A stretch of DNA of 64,000 bases. It comes from Corythucha ciliata (Eukaryota > Arthropoda > Insecta > Hemiptera > Tingidae). The position numbers and the translations under genes are program-made. The notes beneath the pieces were generated by a model. That model was not told the DNA's origin and did not search any database. It saw only the letters and a program-made list of their open reading frames with translations. Of this stretch, positions 54,101 through 64,000 are shown one piece after another. The stretch spans positions 16,492,001 through 16,556,000 of the forward strand of contig CM075943.1 of assembly GCA_038030265.1 (NCBI GenBank). Reading direction: 5' to 3'. Each line of letters opens with the position of its first letter. Positions within the stretch are counted from its first letter, which is position 1.

Positions 54101-54822
54101 CGCAACGCACCTCTCCTCACTCCTCCACACCGACCGACGTCGCTCCCACTCACTGAGGCGTTGTCGTTTGTCTAGATGCACTTTTGTTTTGTATTTTGTC
54201 AAATACAGATAGGTAAACGTTTTCTTTTTATTCCACCTTCCAGTTTCAAACTCAATACTAATTTATTAGTTTTTTCCCCTTCTTGCGTAGGATAAAACAT
54301 CATGTGTACGCCTCGGCAGAATGGCGTATTCGGGGCCTCGAAAAATGGTCAGCCTCGACCATACCGAAAGTACGCCTTTCATGCCTAGGTGCACAATATA
54401 CTATATTTCTTCCCCAGAAAACATTTTGATAAGTTTCAAGACGCCTGGTGCTCTAATTTTTAAAAGGATTAGGATATAGAGATGCGTGTGGTAGAAGTAT
54501 TCGGAAAGGGGACTATGCAACTGGTCCACAATGCAACTGGTCTACAAGTCTTGCGGTATTTCATAAATCCTCGTGGTACTTCATTGTCCGATGATCATTC
54601 TTTGTGGCATTGCTTTTCAACTTCATGTTGTTTGAAACTTTGGGCGAGTGAGAGCAGATTCTCAGTCTTCTAGCGCTGAAGTTCAATGGATGTATGCTAT
54701 CCGTGAGTGGTTGACCGTAATATAATACTACTTTATGGCAAGAATTGTATCATTTAACTTTATCATTTAAACGTAGGTACTTAGCAGTGAAGTTCCGATG
54801 GTATATTTTCACGGTGATTCGC
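54100..54822. other. Non-coding stretch between the copia and MULE remnants
   Basis: No gene or clear repeat. The ORFs at 53966-54202 and 54482-54673 lack domains (the first only carries a short copia tail). Confidence 0.4.
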
Positions 54823-55043
54823 GTTATAGCTCCTGTGGGGGGGGGGGGGGTATCACAACTCGCCCGCTCCCGGTCAAAAGTGAAAGAGGCTCGTCAGAAA
54901 TTGAACGATGACAGCCCGCCCGCTTGACAACTCGCCAAGGCCGAGGGTCAAAAAGCGTTAGGATGACTCGCCAGAAATTGAACGATGATAGCCCGCCCGC
55001 CTGACTGTCAAACCTGTCAAACCGCGAGAAGTGGTGTTGCGCT

Positions 55044-55440
55044 ATGAGGCAAGGAAATAAGTGTCCAGTGGTTTTTATGATGGTTGGAGGGGAAGTAGAA
55101 AATATGAGTGGTCGTCACAACCATCCCCACATTTCCGCCGAAGAAGTTGAGAAAGCTAAAGTTCGCACGTCAGTTAAAGGGAAGGCAGCTGAGGACGTCT
55201 CTGCTCCACTGAGAAAGGTAACTCAGGGTTCTAGTGCATGTATTTGACGTAGAAATCGAATGCTAACAAATTAGTAAGGGCTGTAACATTATTACAGATC
55301 GTTAGGAGAGCCGTAATGGATCACCCCGAAGTCAACCTCACGATGCCGGAAGTCGAAAATATGCGAAGAATTGGGTACAATGTTAGGAGAAAGCAGATAG
55401 GGGTGTTGCCAACCTCTCGAGATGACGTTTTCGACAACCC
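55044..55440 (+). pseudogene. MULE 2 transposase, N-terminal exons
   Basis: Exon part 55044-55217 has MSGRHNHPH, the end of a FLYWCH/WRKY-like DNA-binding domain, and ends SAPLRK. A GT…AG intron of 80 nt (55218-55297) follows, then an exon with IVRRAVMDHPEVN, NVRRKQIGVLPTSRDDVF. The frames agree across the intron. The beginning of the DNA-binding domain is not found. The exon is cut at 55440 by a 1.6-kb insertion. Confidence 0.7.
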
Positions 55441-55442
55441 TA

Positions 55443-57066
55443 GTAGCAAGCCCATATTTCTGAAATATGTTGGAAACATAACAACGTGTCTAAAGTAATG
55501 ATTGCACTTGAAAGTTGTCTGAAACATTTCAACTACCAATAATTTGAAATATTTCAGAAATTATCTTTCTGACACATTTCCAACACATCTGACCAACATA
55601 TTTCAAAAACTCTTGTCCAAAACGTATTGAACACGTGGAAATTTGTGTTTTGAACACAATGGGACTCTCGTGGCGGCTGTATCGTTTCAAACACATGTCA
55701 AACTCATTGAGCTGAACATATTTTTGAGAAATAAAAAAGTGTTATTAGGAGTATTTCAAACACGTTACAGAAAAGGTGTTATATTTGCTGCGGTTTCATG
55801 GATTTTGCAGTGTTCTGGAAAACTTTCCAACAAGTTTTCAACATTATGTGATGACATATTTTCGACATGAACAACTTCGGCTTCACTTGTCAGATCGAGT
55901 TTAATAGCTCACAAAACTCAAATAAATTATTATAAATCCGGTTACCATATTGAGGAACATACATAAGTTGTTTTAGTGCATTTCATTTTTTCCTGAAAGT
56001 TAAAATGAGTTCAAATCGGTTCAAATTCCCATGAATATTTAGTCCCAAGCCCTTTCGCTGTGGACGTTGAAAGCATCAGCCGTCTAACCTACCTCTTCTT
56101 GTTGGAGACACATGATGATGACTGACGCTAAAGAACGAAATTGTGGTTCAACACGTCTAGGCTGCCCAATTTGATTGTTAGTAAGGTGCAACAAAAACGA
56201 TATTATGGCGTCCTTCTTATTGAGTTAATTTACAGATTTCACAACACAAATTGTCGACAAGGAGAAAAGAAATAATAATTGACGTTTCAAAAGCGTGTCT
56301 TTCTTAGGTTGGGAGTAACATATAGGGTTTTATTGCTAAACCTGAAGCTACAAAATGCTGATGCGTGTAGAGGCATGAACAAGACTTATTTTGGGTTCTA
56401 ACTTCATTAGAATTTCTTTGTAATAACTACTTTGTGTTTTAATATATGATGTCTATCTATTCCAAATAAATTTGATTCCATGAAGTGTCAAACGCACGCG
56501 TCAGTGGCTATGAAGTTAGAGCACTAAGGGCGCTTTCACACTTGAGATTCCAGTATCCGATTTCCGTATCGAGGATACTAAAAATTCAATACGGCAAACG
56601 CGCTCATTCACACTTAAGATTCCAGAATCGGATACTAAAAGTATGCTATTCCGGGATCTAAGTGTGAAGGAGCGCCGTCATTACTGTAGTGTATTTTTAA
56701 TTTTTTAGTATCCTCGATACGGGAATCGGATGCCGGATTCTCAAGTGTGAAAACGGTCTTACTCTCACTCCAATAGCCGATGAACGCGAGCGTCTGATGC
56801 TTTCGTTCGATAGATGACTGACATCACTATGAAATATGACTAACACGTGTTAGTGTCGTGGGCGAGAACACGTTTTTAACATGAATCTGTAATGATGTTG
56901 ACAACATTACTACATCATGATAAAAATACGTCAAAACATAATGTCAAACACGTGTTGAAAAATTGTCCGAAACAATGCGAAATCTATGAAAAAGCGGCCA
57001 ATAACACCTTTTCTGTCATGCGTTTGAAATATTACTAGAAATATTTCAAACATATTTCATTGCTAC
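55443..57066. mobile_element. 1.6-kb non-coding insertion in the MULE 2 exon
   Basis: Begins gtagcaa and ends ttgctac with TA on both sides (55441-55442 and 57067-57068). Subterminal words gaaatatgtt/aaacatatttc are inverted, and acacgtg words recur. No transposase ORF. It separates two parts of the transposase that are adjacent in the family. A 233-bp MITE is nested in it. Confidence 0.6.
56527..56759. mobile_element. 233-bp MITE with TA target duplication
   Basis: Termini agggcgctttcacacttgag and ctcaagtgtgaaaacggtct, ~60 bp inverted (including gtatcgaggatactaaaaa and its complement); TA at 56525-56526 and 56760-56761. The attcacacttaagattccag stretch repeats inside. The TA duplication suggests Tc1/mariner-type mobilisation. 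Confidence 0.75.
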
Positions 57067-57722
57067 TATAGGGAAACTTCATGAAATGGCGGAAACAGTC
57101 ACTAGCAAGGGAGAAAAGTTCGTTCTTCATGAGGATCAGGAGGGGGGGGGGATTTTGATGTTTTCCTGCACCAGCAACATCCGGGCTCTGAGTCAATGTT
57201 CTACGATATACATGGACGGGACGTTTGAGTACTGCCCCCAGTACTTTTGTCAGATGTTTACCGTTCACGGGTACATGAACGGATTTTACATCCCTCTAGT
57301 GTTCACTTTCCTTCCTAACAAACAGGTTAGGTACTAGTGTAGTTAGTGTAGTAGTAGGTTAGTACTAGTGTACTGGGTAGTGGGTACTACACAAACCCCG
57401 CGAACCCCGGGCCCAAGATTTTGTCGATTACTTGAACGACACGTACATTGCTGCTGACTCACGTTTCCCTCCGGATTTGTGGGCAAGGAGAACTGCCGCC
57501 CTCACGCTGACGACTAACTCATGTGAGACGTTTCACTCCGCCTTCAACAAAGAGTTTCAGTCCACCCACCCTAATATCTACCACACGTTCCAAATTTTGG
57601 TTGAGACCCAAGTTGACGTTTACGCCAAACTTCATTCCATCGAGGCGGAGCAGTCCCATCGTCCTCGGAAGCATAGGCAGCGACAAGAAAAATGGGTCCA
57701 AAAGTACATTATAGCAGATTAG
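57067..57722 (+). pseudogene. MULE 2 transposase, core fragments
   Basis: Beyond the insertion: MAETVTSKGEKFVLHED, ALSQCSTIYMDGTFEYCPQYF (first catalytic Asp), VFTFLPNKQ, then a donor-like gttagg at 57326. 57330-57400 is short gtactag repeats. From 57414 comes FVDYLNDTYIAADSRFPP, LTTNSCETFHSAFNKEF and NIYHTFQILVETQ, the late MULE region. The segment with the second Asp and the C/H motif is missing, so the gene is dead. Confidence 0.75.
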
Positions 57723-57990
57723 AAGAAGGTGAACTGCCACTTTACACATATGTAAAGAAAGTGAGCTACCACAGACCCATACCCCATGAACTTTTTCCCC
57801 TCCTCTCCTTATAATTGACCACTATTGGACCTATAATTGACGATTTTTAACTCAGAAATGACAAATCACAATTTTTAACCACACCTGCACACTCGCAGAC
57901 AGTCCTAAGTCTGTAAAAGTGGGAAGGAAAATTGTGATTCTTTTCAGTAGGTGTGGTTCAAATATTATTGTTATCCACGACCGGGTGGGA

Positions 57991-58098
57991 TGTCAAGAGC
58001 GGGCGAGATATCAAGTGCGGGCGGGCTGTCAAGAGCGGGCGAGATGTCAAGAGCGGGCGATATGTCAAGAGCGGGCGATATGTCAAGAGCGGGCGAGT
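57991..58098 (+). repeat. 18-bp tandem repeat, six units
   Basis: Six consecutive units of tgtcaagagcgggcgaga with small changes. The same words (gggcgag, gggcggg) occur in the TIR, so this is subterminal repeat expansion of MULE 2. Confidence 0.85.
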
Positions 58099-58215
58099 CA
58101 TCATTGTACATTTTGACACGCTCTTGGGCGAGTTATCCACACGCTCGGGCGGGCTGTCATCGTTTTTCCCGGGAGCGGGCGAGTTGTCTGTCCCCCCCTG
58201 TGGGCTACTCTGTAA

Positions 58216-59500
58216 CATGTCTAAAATTCCGATTCGGATCACAATAACAGGGAAACAAAAAAAAAAGACTCACCAAATAGATTGAGGGAGAATTCCATCT
58301 CAAAGCCGCGGATACACGCTATATTAATTCGGTTTAGGTATAAGACTGTGGTTTCAATGGAAAGAATTGTGTATAATTCAACTATCTTCAGCACCTAATT
58401 CGAAAAAGTCGAATTTGAATTTGCACCTAGCATCACGAATCCAACACATCGTTCATTAGAATAAGAAACGTTGATGAAATGTTAGCTTAGTGTGCCAGAC
58501 GTTTTTCACAAAATGAGCAATCCACTGACTTTCACAAAGCAGGTATAAATACCCTCATCCACCTTGGGTTGCGAAAAAAGCGGTGCTTCTTGGTAAATAG
58601 TACTTATCGGCGAAGATCAATCGCGTCTTCATAAAAGGATCTTATAAGCGCTGAATCCAATAACACCAACGTCAGGACTAAAAATTCTAAAATATTGATT
58701 ATTTCGAAAACGGTTGGAAATCGGACCTATGTCTATAGGGACTTTTTTGGTTCATTTTGGACCTAGAAAAACCCCTTAATTTTTTTTATTATTATTCTTA
58801 TGAACGATGTGTGAAGAGCTAGGGATTAGAAGATGGCATGGAAGAAGAGATGTCCTTTTACTCGTTCCGATGAGATGAATGACTATATTCATATAACACT
58901 GCTTAACCTGAGGGTGAAGAAGAGAATACAATTTTTTTTTTGCCAACAATTACGTTATTTTTACCTTTCCCCGCCCATCAACATGCATGATCGGACCTTT
59001 TTTTTCTTCTTTTGATCGGACACACGAAGCTACTAAAAAGAAACCAAACTGTTTGGAAACTTCAATCACTACCGCGTGTGGAGTCTTGTCAATACGTAGA
59101 AGAGACTCAAAGGTGACTGGTTTGTAACTCAAGTTTCCAACCAGTTTCTTTTCAGTCGCTCCGTGTGCAGACGGGCTTAGTGAATAATTTCTGAGGTAAT
59201 CTGCCTACTACCAAAGAATATTTATTTTGATGACAAAACAGGTGAATTTTTTGATCAACACCTTAACCATCAGCAATTGATAAAGCCCTTAAAGGCCTCT
59301 CAAATTTTATCCAAAGTGATAACATTATACAAGGCACATACACGTCTGGTTTGAAAGGAGATAAATTGCGAAATGTGTGCCTCACTCACGTTCACTAGGA
59401 TTTTAAGTTCACTTGGTTGATCGGAGATGACTTGGAGGTCTCTTGGAGATTTCCACCCCGGGCCCTGATACGTGTAGATCCGCCAATACCACGGATTGGT
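58216..59500. other. Non-coding stretch, no gene seen
   Basis: The ORFs at 58833-59015 and 58950-59132 overlap on opposite strands and encode homopolymer runs. A+T-rich; a T run near 58929. Confidence 0.4.
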
Positions 59501-60760
59501 TTTCGAATGAGCCAAATTCGTGAAATTTGGTTTGAGTACGGCCAAAACCACTGAAATTGGATTTTGAAAGACCCAAAACCAAGATGAAGCATACGTGGTC
59601 ATTCGAGAGGAGCAATATCCGTCAAAATGGTTTATTGAATTATAGTCACACATACGAAATACATTTCAGCGAGATTCATCCCCAGCCCCACGAATTTGCG
59701 AGTAACAGCTCAAGGAAGAAAGAGCCAAATTCACGAAATTTGGATCTCGAGAAGGTTGGAAGTTGAAATCAGCAAAATTCGGTTTTGAAAGGGCCAAACC
59801 CAAGAAGTTTACTTTTGAACGAGTGGAAGTATGTGAAATTGGGGTTTGAATGAGCAAAATTTACAACATTGACTTTAATGATCAAAAATCTGCTAAATTT
59901 TGGATTAAAGATACAAAATTACGAAATTCACGCTTAGAAGGAAGCAATTCGGTGAATTTGTTTAACAAAGCGAAAATAAACGAGCAACTACGAGTTAAAG
60001 GAGAGCCACTCCGGTGAAATGTCGTTTGAAAGAGCCAGAACCGTGAAATTTGGCTTTGAAAGTGTCGCAGTTGCCAAATTAGGCTTTTGACGAAGGCCAA
60101 ACTCGAGGAATAGTATTTTTTCAAGGGCCAAACCTTCAAAATTGGGTTTTCTGCGAGAACCAATCCCGTGTGATTTGTTTATTAAGAGCCGCAGGCCCGT
60201 GCAATTTGTTTTTGGGCTCCTTCGAAAACCAAATTTCGCGAATCTGACCACGCCGGAAAACCAAATTTTGCAGGGTTGACTAAAAAAAAAGAAGAAGCCA
60301 ACTTCACGGATTTCGCACGTTTAAAATTAAATTTCCAGGGCATCGCTTCATTCTATGCAGAAAATTCGCGAATTTCCTTCCATGCAAGAACATAATTTCG
60401 TGGCGCAATTCAAAGCCCAAATTTTGGGATTATGCGCCCGCACATAATTTAAAAAAACAATTTCACAGGTTGATTCGTTAAAAAACATATTTTGTGGGAT
60501 TGAATCTTTCATAAAAAGCCAATTTCACGAGTTATGCGCGTTTAAAAAAGCACTTTCGTTGGTTAGCTACTTTCGGAGCCCATAATTCCACGGATTTGAC
60601 ACTTACAGAGTCTAATTTTTACGGTTTTGGCTAATTCAAGAAGTAAATTATCCGTTGCCTCCTTACAGAATCCATTCCGTCGGTTTGGATCTGCGCCATA
60701 ATAAAATTTTGCGGATTTGGCCGAGTCAGCTCCCTAAAAAGCCAACTGATTGCACACTTC
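59500..60760. repeat. Phrase B array, longest in the window
   Basis: 59505-60260 has units like aaattcgtgaaatttggttt and ttgaaagagccaaa at ~30-40-bp spacing. 60260-60730 continues in mixed sense (ccaatttcacg, tttgcggatttgg). The ORFs on either strand (59300-59653, 59988-60251) are read-through of the array. Confidence 0.75.
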
Positions 60761-63660
60761 TAAGATGAAAATTCTCAGGGCGTTGGCAGGGGGGGGGGGT
60801 CATGCCAAAAGAAGGCGTGCGTGGTTGAAAGATGAGGACCCATACAGTGACTCAATTAGGCCAGGGGGCTCAACTCTACACGAGAGCCTATTGCAAGCAA
60901 TGACTCACCCTGTGCCATGCCCACCCTTTCTGGGCAGCCCTGGCCGAAGGGATTTATGAATTCGGCAATCTGGACGCCACTATATGGGCAGTACTTTGTA
61001 ATTGCAGTCACTGTTCGAGAACTATCACCCCTTTGGTGATGCTGATGAGTTTCTTTGGTTCGGTGGCTCCTATAGCTGTATTTTCGTTCGCTGGACCCAA
61101 AACACCAATGCTCGAACGGTCCACTTGTATAAACGCCAGCTGCCGAGGGGAAATTTCATTTAATGGATCTAAAAGTAGACTTTTTTCAATAAGCCGTCTC
61201 GTTATAGCTTCTTGTTAAATAACTTATTTTGCCAAAACAAACATAAAAGCCGTGTTTACTTTTTTTATACTTTTATTTCTTTATTTAACGGTTTTGTCGA
61301 GAAAAAAAAATCTTCCACCCCTCTCAGCCATCTCCCGCCCCCGACAAACCCCCTCTCTCTCTTTTTCTGTTCTTCTCCTTTACGGAAACCATGAATATTT
61401 ATCAGATCGTAAAACCTCTTCCCATACCAGAAGGACAAGACGGGCCTAGAAGAGACATGATTCAGATAAAGCGGTCAAATAATTCAAGGGAAGAGTCTGA
61501 AGAGTGTGGTAGGTTGAGAGGGGGGGGGGTGTGAGAGATTTGAAAGAGAAATCCTTATTTTTATTTGAATAATTAAACGAGCTTGCTGACTCCTCAATAT
61601 CGGGTACAATAAGTATGATGCGTGGTGGATATGCAGGGGAGGGGGGACAGTGCAACAGCAGAAAAAAAAACGCACCGAGTCTCTTTCAGGAAGCTCTTTA
61701 CGAGAGAAACTATTAAAAAATTTGAAAGTAATATTCGGCAGACTTCCCACGACGGGGCTTAAAAAGCTCTTAGGAGAGTTGACTAATAAACTAAGAACAT
61801 CAACTTCGACTTTATTGGTTGGGTAAAAAGGGCAGGAGGGGGTAACAAGGTCTGAAAAGGTCATCTTATTAGTTTGACACGCGTAAACATGATTATATTA
61901 AATGTTTAGTGCGTTCGAAGAGGGCAAAAGGTTAACGAAATATTCTCTGCAACCCCTCCACCAACTTCTAGCCCTTCGCGTAGGTATGAGACCGCAGTCG
62001 GAACAGCATATTTGAACCATTTGAAGTGATCTGAAGAGATTGAATAAAGAAAAAGAAAGATAAACGACAATAAGGGGCGGGGAAAAAGGACCGTAATCAC
62101 AGTTATTACAGAAAGGGCGTCACTTAGGATAAACATAGGTGTGGAGGCTGTAAGAGGAGCCCATTGGTAGCTTTTATGGTTGAGGCCTCATCATGAACTC
62201 TTTCATTATCAATTCGTATCGTCTTTTCAATTCAAAAATTTGCTCTTTCACACATTCTTCTCCGTTCGTCACTATAAAATAAAAAATGTCTAATTTAAAT
62301 TGTTCCACACACGTGGACGAAATGGTCTTTTTTACACTCATCATTTCACTCATCTCCCGATCACAGTCCGGATCAAAGACAGAGTGATGGATAGCTCGTG
62401 GTCAACTCGCACACTCGCAGATGCTTTCCGATTTCCAAGTCAAATTAGACATATCACTTCCCTCATCGCCTTCTATTACAACCAATCTGTTTTAAAATAC
62501 GATCGAACGTATTTTCAAAGTCCCTTTCTCTCACATCTCTCCGCTCTCGCTGTCTTTTTTTGTTTTGTTATTATCCCGTGAGTTGTATTCCACAGACTTC
62601 TTAATTTTGTTTTGCCTTTTTTACTATCCCTACGGCAAAGGCACACAGGTGGGTTGTAAACAACGCTCTGGTTCAAGGGTTGGGCAGAAGACACGAAAAC
62701 AGTAAAACTGTCAGTACGTGACGATCTCATCCCTCACCCTTCTCGTCTCGTCGCTCTCCCATTGTGCCCTTTTCCGTCATCGTCAACCACAGACGGTACT
62801 AACTCACAAAGACATCCCGAACAGTTCTGAAGGATCTATTCATAGGTTAAATGTTTTACGACTCAAAAGACGTTTAAAAAAAGTGAAGGGAGTATAACCA
62901 GTGTCCCCACCCCCTCACATCGTTTACGAGCCAATGTGTTTTTTTTTTTTCTCGTGCGTTGTTTGGTGCCTGGAAAAAGATTTCGCGAACGCCTTGTACT
63001 AGACATGTAAAGTGAGGAGAATTATTCAGTACGTATAAATCCCGTCAGCCCCCACCCCTTCACCTTTTTTTGCAGTGCCAACTCAAAATTTAAGAGGCTT
63101 GAAAAAAGGAATTTCATAGGGTTTTATTGTGCATTATCGGCGTGGGTGAAGCTTAACTTTTTTCTTTCTTTTTTTTTCTTAACTTAGATTTAATTTTTAT
63201 GCTCCTTCTCCTGCATCTTTCTAAAAAGAAAGAAAAATTGTCTGCCCCCTCAGCCCCTCCCCCACCGTAAAAAACTGTACAGATGGACTGGAACAATCTA
63301 TCACGAAAAATCTGACAGTCTGATTGAGTTAATTGGAAAGTATTAGAGAGGAACTTATAAGGCCTGCGGCATTTCTTCCACAAAACCAGACTCCTCATCC
63401 TGGCTTGTTCCTCTTTTAAGTGACATGATGGCGGTCCCGGGGGAAGGAGGCAAGAAAAAATAAAAATAAAATAAATAAAACACGAAGTCCCACTTGCCTC
63501 TTAAAACTCATTAGCAAAATTATTTCAAAGCATTTCGAGGACACTAAATAATTTGCGGCGAGTACAATTATTAAAGCGGTTAAACTCATTTATCAATTCC
63601 CGACCCTGCGGCTTCCCACGATAAAATGAAGAACTTCGGGATTAAAAAAAACAACAACAA
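60760..63660. other. Non-coding stretch, no gene seen
   Basis: G runs near 60790 and 61521. Short ORFs (60750-60959, 61484-61864, 62300-62581) have no domain or partner. No repeat of the A, B or C phrase type. Confidence 0.4.
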
Positions 63661-63667
63661 CAATTGC

Positions 63668-63746
63668 GCGCCCATTCTGTAACTCATTACGACTGATGAT
63701 GCCGTAACGGAGGCACGAAATATTAACAATTATTTTGGATGGGCGC
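63668..63746 (+). ncRNA. Hammerhead-ribozyme-like motif
   Basis: ctgatga at 63693-63699; a stem II of tgcc/ggca (63700-63703 and 63712-63715) with loop gtaacgga; cgaaa at 63716-63720. A short possible stem III ata…tat and a candidate cleavage site follow. The whole is closed by a 10-bp helix gcgcccattc/ggatgggcgc (63668-63677 with 63737-63746). All conserved hammerhead core bases are present, and loop II and the large internal loop of stem I could make the usual tertiary contact. The tgatgatgcc spelling resembles the motif in the Penelope tail at 17950-17980. No Penelope coding sequence is seen nearby, so it could be a solo terminal repeat. Confidence 0.5.
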
Positions 63747-64000
63747 CCAGATGTACCTAGTTTGTTTCTCTTTACACTAAGCGAGACGTTGAAAATTCAA
63801 ACTCTCCCCTCCAACCACTGTAAGGGTTGGTAAGCGCTGAGGGTTTCTGAAAAAAGGGGAAAGTGTCATTTTGACACGTGACAGGGGAGTACCGCTAGAT
63901 TCCAAAACCTTTATTCTTCTTCTTTTAGAAAAAGAAGCTGTCCGATTTGAGCATCAGGGTACGGTACGTTACATGAGCCTTTCGATCTATAACTCTGGCC

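Larger units (their letters stand above)
54823..58215 (+). mobile_element. Second MULE, decayed, with G-rich termini
   Basis: The left end (gttatagctcctgtgggg, then caactcgcccgctcccgg, then gatgacagcccgcccg) is inverted at the right end (cgggcgggctgtcatcg, ccgggagcgggcgagttg, ccccctgtgggctactctgtaac). Transposase fragments lie inside on the plus strand. Subterminal 18-bp tandem repeats sit at 57991-58098. No convincing target duplication. Confidence 0.75.

Noticed and set aside
61484..61864. 126-residue minus-strand ORF
   Set aside because: Low-complexity, no domain, no neighbour or splice evidence.

Overview
This is nuclear DNA of a multicellular animal, most likely an arthropod; the species cannot be told. 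Reasons: A+T-rich sequence, many G or C homopolymer runs, very short GT-AG introns, tRNA-derived SINE-like units, and animal-type transposon families (Ty3/gypsy, Ty1/copia, Penelope with a GIY-YIG domain, a PHD-finger LINE ORF1, MULEs with short introns). No ordinary host gene is convincingly recognised. The only candidate is a Ser/Glu/Asp-rich two-ORF unit at 22.8-24.1 kb, and it carries a frameshift.

Layout: 0-8.2 kb is built from long arrays of a degenerate ~30-bp phrase (phrase A) arranged as large inverted repeats, with small TIR elements inserted. A second phrase (B) lies near 6.3-6.7, 11.6-12, 16.3, 27.4-27.8, 31.9-32.3 and 59.5-60.7 kb. A third (C) lies at 25.8-27.4 kb. Phrase A returns at 24.4-25.6, 30.2-31.7 and 47.3-49.2 kb. 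A complete, very young Ty3/gypsy element (118-bp LTRs, 5-bp target duplication) sits inside a phrase B array at 11.97-16.32 kb, minus strand. A 5'-truncated Penelope-like element follows at 17.9-19.7 kb (minus), then inverted repeats, a hAT-like MITE, and two tRNA-Thr-like SINE units at 22.3-22.8 kb.

35.9-44.4 kb holds nested palindromic MITEs and a ~7.1-kb Mutator-like (MULE) element. Its transposase gene (minus strand) has at least six exons. A 1.8-kb block of that gene is tandemly duplicated, and the last exon is split by a 1.3-kb foldback element with an 8-bp target duplication. 49.3-51.4 kb is a degenerate LINE (PHD-type ORF1, then endonuclease and RT fragments). 51.4-54.1 kb is a 5'-truncated Ty1/copia element carrying a 137-bp TTA-flanked MITE. 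54.8-58.2 kb is a second, decayed MULE containing a 1.6-kb insertion, which itself contains a 233-bp TA-flanked MITE. The rest (8.2-11.5, 27.8-30.2, 32.9-35.9, 44.4-47.3, 58.2-59.5, 60.8-64 kb) shows no supportable gene. One exception is a hammerhead-ribozyme-like fold near 63.7 kb.

The window is best read as an accessory, repeat-dominated region in which nested insertions give a relative chronology. The most unusual parts are the phrase A foldback architecture, the intron-bearing and internally duplicated MULE gene, and two hammerhead-like motifs.
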